Notes: generated by a model not told the origin, from the letters alone. A stretch of 64,000 nucleotides of DNA from SSF14 sp046331245 (GCA_046331245.1 JAXLRH010000006.1:1-64000), one strand, 5' to 3'; counted from the stretch's first letter, positions 26,983 through 34,778 are shown. A program made the numbers and translations.

Positions 26983-28377
26983 TCAGGCGAGCGGCGGCAC
27001 CGTCTGCTGCTCGTCGAGCATGTCCGCCATGACCATGCGGATGAACTCGTCGGCCTCGTCGTTCATGCCGCCCGCGACGCCGCCGTAGATGGCGCCCGAG
27101 GCGGCCGGCTCGTGGCCCTTCTCGACCGCGTACTTCACGGCGTCGGCCAGGTCGGCGACGAACGCCTCGACCACGCCCTCCTGCGTCTGCGGGCGGGTGA
27201 CCGCCATGTGCAGCGCGTTCGGATACTGCTGGCCGTTGAAGCGCCAGCCCTTCGGACGCATGAAGTCGTTGATGTGGTACACGTCGAACTCGTCGCTCGT
27301 GAAGCTGAACAGGAACGTCGGGTTGCCGAGGATGCGGAGCTCGGGGTGCGAGAGCACGGCCTCCTGCATGGCGAGCGACGTGTCGAAGATCGCCTTCGCG
27401 TAGTTGCGGTAGCCCTCGCGGCCGAGCTGCACCATGGCGGCCCAGCTGGCGGCGAGCAGACCGCCCGAGCGGGAGCCGTCCATGCCCGGCGAGCAGTACT
27501 TGCCGCCGGTCCAGTCGGTGAGGAAGAAGTACTGCGAGTTGCGCCACGACTTGTCGCGGAACAGCACCGTCGACGTGCCCTTGAAGGCGTAGCCGTACTT
27601 GTGCGTGTCGGCCGAGATGCTGGTGACGCCGGGAAGGCGGAAGTCGAACACCGGGATGTTCGGGAAGCCGAGCTCCTCGCCGAACGGCAGGATGAAGCCG
27701 CCGAGGCAGCCGTCGACGTGGAGCGGCACGCCGGTCTCGACGGCGAGGTCGGACAGCTGCTCGATCGGGTCGATGGTGCCGTAGCCGTAGTTGCAGGCCG
27801 AGCCCATGAAGCCGATGGTCTGGTCGTCGATGTTGGCGCGCACCCAGTCGACGTCGACGAGCGTGGTGACGGGATCGACGGGCGCACGGCGGAGCTCGAT
27901 GCCGAACAGGTGGCACGCCTTGTCGAACGCGGGGTGACCGGTCTCGGGCTTGATGAAGTTGGGGCGGGTGACGCCGCGCTCCTGCGCCGCCTTCTCGCGG
28001 TAGGCCAACACGGCGTGGCAGATGCTGCCGGTGCCGCCGCTCGTGACCAGGCCGGCGGGCTCGCCGTCGGTGACCGCACCGGCGTGGAACAGGTCGAGCG
28101 CCATCGCCAGCACCTCGCCCTCGTAGCGCGTGGCGCTGGGGCAGATGTCGCGCTGGAGGATGTTGACGTGCGCGTACAGGCCGAACACGTCGTTCATGAA
28201 CGAGTAGTGGTCGTGGTCGCCGCAGTACATGGTGCCGGACACGCGGCCGGTCTCCCAGGAGCGGTCCTCCTCCTCGGCGAGGGCACGCATCTCGGCGAGG
28301 ATCTCCTCGCGGGGGCGCCCGTGCTCGGGCAACGTGCGGTTGACGGGGAAACGGTCCTGGTACGGGTATGCGCTCAT
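26983..28377 (-). CDS. Sphingosine-1-phosphate lyase homologue (PLP-dependent)
   Basis: The 464-residue PLP enzyme is far closer to sphingosine-1-phosphate lyase than to glutamate decarboxylase. Shared hallmarks are GRVSGTMYCG near residue 44, VTSGGTGSI (111-119), PLHVDGCLGGF (218-228) and GVTSISADTHKYGYAFKG (250-267) with the PLP lysine at 260, then DWTGGKYCSP and a SRSGG turn. S1P lyase cleaves phosphorylated long-chain bases to a fatty aldehyde and phosphoethanolamine. The eukaryotic N-terminal membrane anchor is missing, as in bacterial forms. It is the first gene of the operon, with a TAGGGT box eight bases before its ATG and a TetR-type inverted repeat just upstream. Confidence 0.88.
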   Translation of the reverse strand: MSAYPYQDRFPVNRTLPEHGRPREEILAEMRALAEEEDRSWETGRVSGTMYCGDHDHYSFMNDVFGLYAHVNILQRDICPSATRYEGEVLAMALDLFHAGAVTDGEPAGLVTSGGTGSICHAVLAYREKAAQERGVTRPNFIKPETGHPAFDKACHLFGIELRRAPVDPVTTLVDVDWVRANIDDQTIGFMGSACNYGYGTIDPIEQLSDLAVETGVPLHVDGCLGGFILPFGEELGFPNIPVFDFRLPGVTSISADTHKYGYAFKGTSTVLFRDKSWRNSQYFFLTDWTGGKYCSPGMDGSRSGGLLAASWAAMVQLGREGYRNYAKAIFDTSLAMQEAVLSHPELRILGNPTFLFSFTSDEFDVYHINDFMRPKGWRFNGQQYPNALHMAVTRPQTQEGVVEAFVADLADAVKYAVEKGHEPAASGAIYGGVAGGMNDEADEFIRMVMADMLDEQQTVPPLA

Positions 28378-28385
28378 TACGGACG

Positions 28386-28427
28386 ACCCTATTTCACTTC
28401 ACTCAATGAAGTCAAGTGGACTACCAT
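28386..28427. promoter_or_regulatory. Divergent promoters with a TetR-type inverted-repeat operator
   Basis: TAGGGT on the minus strand (28386-28391) lies eight bases from the S1P-lyase ATG. TACCAT on the plus strand (28422-28427) lies seven bases from the GTG of tetR. Between them ACTTCA (28396-28401) and TGAAGT (28407-28412) form an exact inverted repeat around CTCAA, extended by matching bases at 28393-28394 and 28414-28415. The operator lies within the spacer of both promoters, so one bound regulator could shut both. Confidence 0.65.
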
Positions 28428-28434
28428 CGGAACC

Positions 28435-29007
28435 GTGACCCGACCGCCCAACCAGCGAGACGCCCAGAAACGCGCCACCCGGCTGGCGCTCTCCGGCGCG
28501 GCGATCGACCTGTTCACCACCAAGGGCTTCGACGAGACCCGCGTCGAGGACATCGCCGCGGCCGTCGGAGTGTCGTCGCGCACCTTCTTCCTCCACTTCC
28601 CCTCGAAGGAGGCCGCAGCGTTCCCGGACCACGACGAACGCGTCGACGCCCTCGCCGAGGCGCTCGCGTCGGACACGGCCGAGGATCCGCTCCCCCTCCT
28701 GCGGAGCCTGGTCGTGCTCGGCGTCACGGCCACCGCCGACTCGCGGACCCGTGCCAAGCGGTACCGCCTCTTCAACGAGATCGCCCCGCTGCGCGAGCGC
28801 GACATCCTCGGCGACCTCGAGTACGAGCAGGTGATCGTCGACCACCTCACCTCCCGCTGGGGCGCGTCCCCCGCCGTCGAGTTCCGCGCCCGTACGATCG
28901 CCGTGGCCGCGATGGGCATCGCCCGCTCCGCGCTCACCACGTGGGCCCACGACCCGTCCTTCGATCCCACGGCGGCGGCCGAGCTCGCACTGGAGGAACT
29001 GCGATGA
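28435..29007 (+). CDS. TetR-family transcriptional regulator
   Basis: The 190-residue protein has the N-terminal TetR helix-turn-helix (about 12-58), with AAIDLFTTKGFDETRVEDIAA and VSSRTFFLHFPSKEAA. The C-terminal ligand domain is unremarkable. Translation starts at a GTG seven bases after TACCAT, so the message is probably leaderless. The inverted repeat just upstream is its likely operator, implying autoregulation and control of the divergent S1P-lyase operon. A lipid, acyl-CoA or long-chain base would be a natural inducer, but that is inference. The PhyH-type dioxygenase gene follows after 16 bp. Confidence 0.9.
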   Translation: MTRPPNQRDAQKRATRLALSGAAIDLFTTKGFDETRVEDIAAAVGVSSRTFFLHFPSKEAAAFPDHDERVDALAEALASDTAEDPLPLLRSLVVLGVTATADSRTRAKRYRLFNEIAPLRERDILGDLEYEQVIVDHLTSRWGASPAVEFRARTIAVAAMGIARSALTTWAHDPSFDPTAAAELALEELR

Positions 29008-29027
29008 CCCCGGAGGAGCTGCGATGA
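28992..29027 (+). repeat. Imperfect 16-bp direct repeat carrying the next gene's ribosome-binding site
   Basis: GGAGGAACTGCGATGA (28992-29007) and GGAGGAGCTGCGATGA (29012-29027) match at 15 of 16 bases. The first copy ends tetR; the second provides GGAGGAG five bases before the ATG of the dioxygenase gene. A local duplication seems to have built the second gene's translation start. Confidence 0.7.
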
Positions 29028-29872
29028 GCCCGCACTCGGACTTCGCCCGCGACGGCGCGGTGGTCGTGCGCGGCGCGCTCACCCCGGCGCAGGTGGCCGT
29101 CGCCGCCGCCGGCATCGAGGCCGTGCTCGCCGACCCGTCGCCCCTCGCCCTCACGGCCAGCTCGCCCGGCGACCCGGGCCACTTCGTCGAGGACTTCCGC
29201 AACTGGCAGCGCATCGCTCCGATCGGCGAGCTCGCGCTCGACGCCGGCCTCGGCGAGCTGGCTGCGACGCTCATGGGCTCGCCCACCGCCCGGCTGTACC
29301 ACGACCACGTCCTGGTGAAGGAGCCCGGCACGCTGCAGCGCACGCCCTGGCACCAGGACCTCCCGTACTTCAACGTGGCCGGCGCCCAGAACGTGAGCTT
29401 CTGGATTCCCGTCGACCCCGTGCCCGTCGAGGGCTCGCTGGAGTTCGTGGCCGGCAGCCACCTCGGCCCCTGGTGCACGCCGCGCGCGTTCATGGACCAG
29501 GCGGCGAAGTGGTTCCCGGAGGGCGAGCTGGCGGAGCTGCCCGACATCGATGCGGCCCGTGCTACCGGGAGCGACGAATTCCGCATCCTGTCCTGGCCGC
29601 TCGAGCCCGGCGACCTGGTGGCGTTCCACATGCTCACCATCCACGGCGCCGCCGGCTTCGCCGGCCCCGGCCGGCGACGGGTGCTCTCGCTTCGCTACCT
29701 GGGTGAGGACATGCGCCACGCGCCGCGCCCCTGGCGCACCTCTCCGCCCTTTCCCGAGCTCCTCGACGACGACGACGACGACGCCGACCACACCCACTCC
29801 CATCCGCACTCCCTCCCTGCGGGCGCCCCGATGGATCACCCGCTCTTCCCGATCGTCTTCCCTGCCTCCTGA
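29024..29872 (+). CDS. Phytanoyl-CoA dioxygenase (PhyH) family protein
   Basis: The 282-residue protein has the double-stranded beta-helix of Fe(II)/2-oxoglutarate oxygenases. The HxD motif is WHQDLPY (H110, D112), the distal His is in IHGAAGF (H207), and Arg 218/219 could bind 2-oxoglutarate. PhyH enzymes hydroxylate fatty acyl-CoAs at C2 or modify small molecules. The tail is unusual: six Asp in a row followed by a His-rich HTHSHPH stretch. The gene follows tetR by 16 bp with a strong GGAGGAG site. Its place in the same regulon as an S1P lyase suggests action on the released long-chain aldehyde or acid, or on the sphingoid base itself. Confidence 0.83.
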   Translation: MSPHSDFARDGAVVVRGALTPAQVAVAAAGIEAVLADPSPLALTASSPGDPGHFVEDFRNWQRIAPIGELALDAGLGELAATLMGSPTARLYHDHVLVKEPGTLQRTPWHQDLPYFNVAGAQNVSFWIPVDPVPVEGSLEFVAGSHLGPWCTPRAFMDQAAKWFPEGELAELPDIDAARATGSDEFRILSWPLEPGDLVAFHMLTIHGAAGFAGPGRRRVLSLRYLGEDMRHAPRPWRTSPPFPELLDDDDDDADHTHSHPHSLPAGAPMDHPLFPIVFPAS

Positions 29873-29921
29873 CCCCGGTCGCCCGCAGCCGGCACCCGCC
29901 ACCACCCCGGCCGACACCGCG

Positions 29922-31310
29922 TCACCCGGTGTCGAACAGCGTGTCCTGACCGGCCATCCGGGCCTGGCGGTCGGCCTCTTTCCGCTTGATGCGCTCCAGC
30001 CGGGCCACCAGATCGGCCGCCGGGGCCGCTGCGGCAGCGCTCGCAGCCGCCCCCATCGGAGCCGCCCGAGCCGACTGAGCCAACCGCCGAGCACCCTTCG
30101 GCGGCATCATCGGCCGCCGGCCCTCACCCTCGACCATCTGCCAGTTCTCGTAGGTCTTGAGGTCGTGGTGGTGATCGCACAGCAGGTCGAGGTTCGCGAC
30201 CTCCGTGACCCGCACCCGCGCCCAGTCGTCGCGATGGTCGAACTCGAGACGAGCCGCCCGGTCGCACCCCTGCACGCAGCACGTCGAGTCGGTGAAGAAC
30301 TTCGCCACCTTCTGGCTCACCGTCGGTCGGCGGTTGAGGTTGACGACGTCGACGACGGCCTCGCCGTTCGTGAGGACGAGCTGCAGCACCGAGTCGCCCA
30401 GCAGCTCGCGCAGCGCCGCAACCGACACGGCGACCCCGCCGATCTCGCACCGCTCCCCGACCCCGACGCGGCCACGGAGCAGCGCCGCGAGGTCGACCTT
30501 GATGAAGGTCATGCGGGTGAGCGACGCACGCTTTCGCTCCGACCCGGTGCGCCCGCCGCCACCAGAGCCACCGCGACCGAACGCCATGAGCGCGTCGAAC
30601 GCGTAGTTCCCCCGCGTGCCGCGTTGGCTCACCGGCAGCGGTCGATGCGCCCGGAACGCCTGATCGACCTCGCGTTGGATGCGCTGCTCGAGGTCCTTCA
30701 TGGCCGCCACCGGCCCGCGCACCTCCATGTGGCCGGCGCCGTTGCCGTACCAGAAGCGCACGTCGCGCTCGCGGGTCACCCGCTCCTCGCGCTCGGCCTT
30801 CTCCTGCTCGCTCTGTGCCTCGGCCTTGCGCCGCTCGGCCTCCTGCCGCGTGCGCCGAAGCGAGTCGCGCTGCGCCTGGTCGAGCAGGTCCTCCTCGGCC
30901 GCCGGGTTGACCGCCGCCGCATCGGCCACGGCGCCCGCCTGCTCCGGCGACAGGAGCCCGGCCCGCACCGCGTCGGCGGTGGCGTCGAGCGACCCCAGCC
31001 GCTCCGACGTCTCGAGATCGGCCCGTGCCCGACCGGGCGTGGTGCCGAGTTGTGCCGCCAGCCAGTCGGCGGCCGATGGGAACCGATCGCGCTCCCACTG
31101 CTGCGCCTCCGCGGCACGCGCCGTCATGAGGACGCGGCCCGACTCGGCGACGCGCTGCACCTCGGCGAACGCCGCCAACACGTCGGGCGCGAACGGCAGC
31201 GGCACCTCGCGTGGATCGAGGGTGCGGATCAGCTCGCGCAACGGCTCGCCGGCCGCGCGGACGGCGGCGGCCAACGGCGAGCCGTGGAGCGAACTGGTGT
31301 TCGGGGTCAT
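29922..31310 (-). CDS. DUF222 / HNH endonuclease domain protein (13E12-repeat type)
   Basis: The 462-residue protein has the long helical DUF222 region, including a very charged coiled segment (about 165-205, rich in E, R, K and Q), and a C-terminal HNH nuclease motif. The HNH core reads CCVQGCDRAARLEFDHR, then NLDLLCDHHHDLKT. Such proteins are multicopy in many actinobacteria, as in the 13E12 repeat family of mycobacteria, and are suspected mobile or homing elements. Activity is unproven. I see no terminal repeats or target duplication here. The chosen ATG at 31310 gives the usual N-terminus. Confidence 0.85.
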   Translation of the reverse strand: MTPNTSSLHGSPLAAAVRAAGEPLRELIRTLDPREVPLPFAPDVLAAFAEVQRVAESGRVLMTARAAEAQQWERDRFPSAADWLAAQLGTTPGRARADLETSERLGSLDATADAVRAGLLSPEQAGAVADAAAVNPAAEEDLLDQAQRDSLRRTRQEAERRKAEAQSEQEKAEREERVTRERDVRFWYGNGAGHMEVRGPVAAMKDLEQRIQREVDQAFRAHRPLPVSQRGTRGNYAFDALMAFGRGGSGGGGRTGSERKRASLTRMTFIKVDLAALLRGRVGVGERCEIGGVAVSVAALRELLGDSVLQLVLTNGEAVVDVVNLNRRPTVSQKVAKFFTDSTCCVQGCDRAARLEFDHRDDWARVRVTEVANLDLLCDHHHDLKTYENWQMVEGEGRRPMMPPKGARRLAQSARAAPMGAAASAAAAAPAADLVARLERIKRKEADRQARMAGQDTLFDTG

Positions 31311-31380
31311 GCCTCCACTCAACACCCGACCACCGACAACGACGCCCCATTTCGAGCCCATTCGGGCCGATTGGGTTGGA

Positions 31381-31413
31381 TTGCCCGACCGGGTTGAGCA
31401 AGTATCCGGGCAA
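31381..31413 (+). promoter_or_regulatory. Inverted repeat and -10-like box before the sulfatase-family gene
   Basis: TTGCCCG (31381-31387) and CGGGCAA (31407-31413) form an exact inverted repeat that ends at the ATG. Between them AAGTAT (31400-31405) ends eight bases before the ATG and could be the -10 box. The arrangement would suit an operator or a short RNA hairpin. Confidence 0.4.
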
Positions 31414-32964
31414 ATGACCCGCGGCAACATCCTCTTCATCACTGTCGACCAGTGGCGCGGCGATTCCCTCTCGTGCGTGGGGCACCCGCTCGTGCAGACC
31501 CCCACCCTCGACGCCCTCGCCGCCGACGGCGTGTTGTTCGCCCGGCACTTCGCCAACACCGCCCCGTGCGGCCCGAGCCGCGCCTCGCTCTACACGGGCA
31601 TGTACGCGCAGAACCACCGCTCGATCCTCAACGGCACGCCCCTCGACGCCCGCTTCACCAACGTCGCCAAGCTCGCCCGAACCGTGGGCTACGACCCGGC
31701 GCTGTTCGGCTACACCGACACCAGCGTCGACCCGCGCACCGTGTCCCCCGACGACCCGCGCCTCTACAACTACGAGGGCGTGCTCCCGGGCTTCGACCCC
31801 GTCGTCAACGACCCCGAGCTCCTCGGGTCGCAGCGGTGGGCGTCGTGGCTGCGCAGCCAGGGCGTCGAGGTGCCCGAGCGCGTGCGCGACCTCTACGACC
31901 CGATCGACGACTTCCCCGGCGCCGAGGACCACGGCGCCACGTGGGCGCCCACGCGCTTCGCAGCCGAGCACACGGAGACGGCGTTCATGGTCGGCGAGAT
32001 CATCGACTGGCTCGATCGCCGGCCCACCGACGACCCGTTCTTCGTGCACGCCTCGTTCATCCGGCCCCACCCGCCGTACCGCAACCCCGTCGGCTACCAC
32101 GACCTCTACTCCGCCGACGACGTGCCTCCCTTCGCAGGCCATGCGAACCGCGACGACGAGATCGCAGCGCACCCGCTCAACCAGGCGAGCATCTCGATCG
32201 ACGGTGTCGGCGCGCCGGTCGACGACCGCGATCGCCGCCAGCTCCGCGCCACCTACCACGCCATGCAGCGGGAGGTGGACGATCAGCTGGGCCGACTGTT
32301 CGCAGCGCTCCGCGAACGCGGCCTCGACGGTGACACCCTGGTCGTCCTCACCAGCGACCACGGCGAGATGGGCGGCGACCACTGGCTCACCGAGAAGCTC
32401 GGCTACTGGGACGAGAGCTTTCACATCCCCCTCATCGTGCGCGACCCCCGCCCCGCCGCCGACGGCACCCGCGGCCAGCAGGTACAGGAGTTCACCGAGT
32501 CGGTCGACGTGCTGCCGACCATCCTCGACTGGATCGGCGTGGACATCCCCGACCAGTGCGACGGCCGATCGCTCACCCCGTTCGTCCACGAGGGCACGAC
32601 GCCCGACCGCTGGCGGGATGCCGTGTGCTGGGAGTGGGCCTTCAACGACCCCGAGCACCGCTTCAGCGAGCACCTCCTCGACGCGCCGTCGGAGCACTGC
32701 AGCCTCAACGTCGTCCGGTCACGTCGCTGGAAGTACGTCCAGTTCGCGGGTACCGACGATCGGATGCCGCCGCTCCTGTTCGACCTCGAGGCCGACCCCC
32801 AGCAGCTCACGAACCTGGCGGCCGACCCGGCCCACCTGCCCCAGATGCTCGAGGGCGCGCAGCGGCTGCTCCGCTGGCGCATGCAGCACGACGAGCGCAC
32901 CCTGTCGACCTACCACCTCAGCGAGCGCCGCGGCCTGCTGCACCACGCCGACCCGCGGGTCTGA
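31414..32964 (+). CDS. Sulfatase-superfamily hydrolase, phosphonate monoester hydrolase-like
   Basis: The 516-residue enzyme has the formylglycine motif CGPSRASLYTG, so it needs conversion of the Cys. The N-terminus FITVDQWRGD carries metal ligands, and LTSDHGEMGGDH the second metal pair. Segments such as VGYDPALFGYTDTSVDPRT, FIRPHPPY and FTESVDVLPTILDWIG resemble rhizobial phosphonate monoester hydrolase/phosphodiesterase (PMH) more than classical arylsulfatases. PMHs are promiscuous toward phosphonate monoesters, phosphodiesters and sulfate esters. There is no signal peptide. No formylglycine-generating enzyme is in the window. It lies about 1.5 kb from the S1P-lyase regulon, so a head-group-removing role can be imagined but not shown. 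Confidence 0.87.
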   Translation: MTRGNILFITVDQWRGDSLSCVGHPLVQTPTLDALAADGVLFARHFANTAPCGPSRASLYTGMYAQNHRSILNGTPLDARFTNVAKLARTVGYDPALFGYTDTSVDPRTVSPDDPRLYNYEGVLPGFDPVVNDPELLGSQRWASWLRSQGVEVPERVRDLYDPIDDFPGAEDHGATWAPTRFAAEHTETAFMVGEIIDWLDRRPTDDPFFVHASFIRPHPPYRNPVGYHDLYSADDVPPFAGHANRDDEIAAHPLNQASISIDGVGAPVDDRDRRQLRATYHAMQREVDDQLGRLFAALRERGLDGDTLVVLTSDHGEMGGDHWLTEKLGYWDESFHIPLIVRDPRPAADGTRGQQVQEFTESVDVLPTILDWIGVDIPDQCDGRSLTPFVHEGTTPDRWRDAVCWEWAFNDPEHRFSEHLLDAPSEHCSLNVVRSRRWKYVQFAGTDDRMPPLLFDLEADPQQLTNLAADPAHLPQMLEGAQRLLRWRMQHDERTLSTYHLSERRGLLHHADPRV

Positions 32965-33002
32965 CCGGCAGCGCCGAGCCGGCGCGCTTCGGGACGAGAT
33001 GG

Positions 33003-33323
33003 TCAGATCACGCCGGCGCACGCACCGATGCCGGTGATCACGATCATCGACGACCCCGTCGCGCTGAACGTCACCGCCCACCGGCTTCCGTCGACCGGTT
33101 CCGTCAGGTAGGAGTTCAGCTCGGCGGCGTCGACCGGGTACCGGCCCTCGATGGCGCGGTATGCCTCGGCCGCGGTCTTGATCGTGCGGAACTCGAGCTG
33201 GCACGAGCGATCGATCGTGGTGGTGGTGGTCGTGCCGACCGGAGGCGGCGTCCCGTCCGGCACGCAGGCGGCGAGGGGCGCTGCGAGCAGGAGCCCGGCG
33301 ACGAGGACACGCGGCGAGATCAT
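33003..33323 (-). CDS. Small lipoprotein with a pseudopilin-like globular part
   Basis: The 106-residue protein has a signal peptide ending in the lipobox LAAC (Cys about 20), then a Thr-rich linker. The rest, with EFRTIKTAAEAYRA and GRYPVDAAELNSYL, resembles the C-terminal part of type II secretion pseudopilins and type IV pilins, yet the long hydrophobic pilin helix and prepilin cleavage site are missing. Two further Cys could pair. TACGCT six bases before the ATG suggests a leaderless message. Function is unknown. Confidence 0.7.
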   Translation of the reverse strand: MISPRVLVAGLLLAAPLAACVPDGTPPPVGTTTTTTIDRSCQLEFRTIKTAAEAYRAIEGRYPVDAAELNSYLTEPVDGSRWAVTFSATGSSMIVITGIGACAGVI

Positions 33324-33329
33324 CGCCGA

Positions 33330-33335
33330 AGCGTA
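33330..33335 (-). promoter_or_regulatory. -10 element of the lipoprotein gene
   Basis: TACGCT on the minus strand ends six bases before the ATG at 33323 and lies inside the C-terminal neighbourhood of the upstream hydrolase gene. It suggests an independent, leaderless promoter. Confidence 0.4.
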
Positions 33336-33339
33336 GACC

Positions 33340-34368
33340 TCAGGCGGGGGTCGGGGCCGGGTCGACGGCCACTCGGCGGGCTCGCGCCGCGAGCTCGTCG
33401 ATGCCCGACACGAGCGCCTCCGGATCCTCCTGCATGATCTGGTGGCCGACGCCGGGAAGCACGGTGAGCGTGGCGCCCTTCACGAGCTCCGCGATCTCGC
33501 GGGCGTGGCCCGGTGGCGTGATGCGGTCGGTGTCGCCGACGACCACCGCGGTGGGCACGTCGATGGCGCCCAGCACGTCGCGTACGTCGTGGAGCGCGAT
33601 CGCGTTGCCGGCCTCGATCATGGTGGCCGTCGACATCGACCCCACCATCTCGCGCACCTGCTCGATCATGACGGCGGTGGCACGGTGCCCGAAGGCGGCA
33701 CGGAGCAGCACGGCGGAGAGGTCGTTGTCCTTCCACGGGTACGGCATGGGGCGCTTGAGCCCGTTCACCAGGGCGAGGCCGACGGCCCCGTACGCGGTGC
33801 GGAGCGAGCCGCGGCTCACCACCTTGTCGATGGCCGACCCGCTGGTGGCCACGAAGTACAACGCCGCGACCCGCGCCTCGAGCTCGGCGCGGTGGTCACG
33901 CACGAACTGGCCGATCGTCATGCCGCCCATCGAGTGACCCACCACGATCGCGTCCTCGAGACCGAGCTCGCGGAGGAGCGTCGCGAGGTCGACGGCGGTG
34001 GCCTCGAGCGACACGCCGTCGCTGCCGGCACGCGACTCGCCGTGCCCGCGCATGTCCCAGGCGAGCACCCGGTAGCGGTCGCCGAGCAGCTCCATGAGCG
34101 ACGACCACACCCACCACTGGAGCGTGACGCCGTGCATCAGCACGACCGGCTGCGCTGCGGGATCGCCGGACTCGACGACGTGCAGCTCGCCGCCGTCGGC
34201 GGTGGGGATGCGGTGGTGGACCGGCTCGGCCGGCCCGGTGGCCAGCGAGTCGAGTACCGGATCGGTGCGGTGGCGCAGTCGACCGCCAGCGACCTTGACG
34301 GCCGAGAGGCCGGCGATGGCGATCATGCCGGCACCGAGGAGGCCGCCTGCCGGTCGGCTGAGCCGCAT
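33340..34368 (-). CDS. Alpha/beta-hydrolase with N-terminal membrane anchor
   Basis: The 342-residue protein begins with a hydrophobic stretch (about 7-25) that may anchor it. The hydrolase domain shows LMHGVTLQWWVW, the nucleophile elbow GHSMGGMT, the acid in VGDTDRITP and the His in GVGHQIMQEDP. The triad is complete, so it should be an esterase, lipase or related enzyme. The substrate is unknown. The gene follows the SHOCT-like gene after 8 bp on the same strand and is followed by the small lipoprotein gene. Confidence 0.87.
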   Translation of the reverse strand: MRLSRPAGGLLGAGMIAIAGLSAVKVAGGRLRHRTDPVLDSLATGPAEPVHHRIPTADGGELHVVESGDPAAQPVVLMHGVTLQWWVWSSLMELLGDRYRVLAWDMRGHGESRAGSDGVSLEATAVDLATLLRELGLEDAIVVGHSMGGMTIGQFVRDHRAELEARVAALYFVATSGSAIDKVVSRGSLRTAYGAVGLALVNGLKRPMPYPWKDNDLSAVLLRAAFGHRATAVMIEQVREMVGSMSTATMIEAGNAIALHDVRDVLGAIDVPTAVVVGDTDRITPPGHAREIAELVKGATLTVLPGVGHQIMQEDPEALVSGIDELAARARRVAVDPAPTPA

Positions 34369-34376
34369 GGCAGGGA

Positions 34377-34670
34377 TCAGTCGATCGGGAGCCGCGCGAA
34401 GAGCTCGATCTTGCGCTCCTCGAACTCCTCGAACGTGATGTCCTCGTTCTCGAACTGCTGGTGGATCTTCTCGATCAGCTCGAGCAGCTCGGCGGCGGAC
34501 AACTGCTTGTCCTCGTCGCCCATGAGCTTGTCGACCTCATCGGGATCCACGCTCGTGTCGCCCTCCAGCACCTGGGGGCCGTTGATGCGCTTGTCGCGCT
34601 TTGCAGCTGCCTTCGCCTTCTTGGCGCGATCTCGTTGCAGCTTCTCGAAACTCGTTCGTTGTACGCCCAT
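34377..34670 (-). CDS. Small charged protein with SHOCT-like C-terminus
   Basis: This 97-residue protein has a basic N-terminus rich in Lys, Arg and Ala (residues 8-28). An acidic C-terminus follows, with LLELIEKIHQQFENEDITFEEFEERK, which here resembles the SHOCT oligomerisation motif. AAGGAGG lies five bases before the ATG, a strong ribosome-binding site. It lies between a cold-shock protein gene and an alpha/beta-hydrolase gene, all on the minus strand. Function is unknown. Confidence 0.72.
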   Translation of the reverse strand: MGVQRTSFEKLQRDRAKKAKAAAKRDKRINGPQVLEGDTSVDPDEVDKLMGDEDKQLSAAELLELIEKIHQQFENEDITFEEFEERKIELFARLPID

Positions 34671-34738
34671 CTGGGCCTCCTTCGGTGGGACGGTTGGGTC
34701 GGCCGGACCGGTGTGCCGTGACCCGATTGCATGACGAA

Positions 34739-34762
34739 GCCGCCGGCAAGATTGCCGGCGGC
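34739..34762. terminator. Perfect 11-bp hairpin after the cold-shock gene
   Basis: GCCGCCGGCAA and TTGCCGGCGGC are exact complements separated by two bases, just past the cold-shock protein stop. There is no U-tract, so termination would be of the high-GC actinobacterial kind, or the hairpin may serve mRNA stability. Confidence 0.5.
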
Positions 34763-34778
34763 CCCATCACACGACGTC

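Noticed and set aside
26983..28377. Glutamate decarboxylase
   Set aside because: The fold is shared, but the HVDGCLGGF and ISADTHKYGYA stretches are those of sphingosine-1-phosphate lyase.
29922..31310. DUF222/HNH gene as an active mobile element
   Set aside because: No terminal repeats, target duplication or recombinase were visible, so it is annotated only as a gene.
30124..32697. An 857-codon minus-strand open frame across the sulfatase and DUF222 genes
   Set aside because: It is a shadow of the two recognised genes in other frames and has biased composition without domains.
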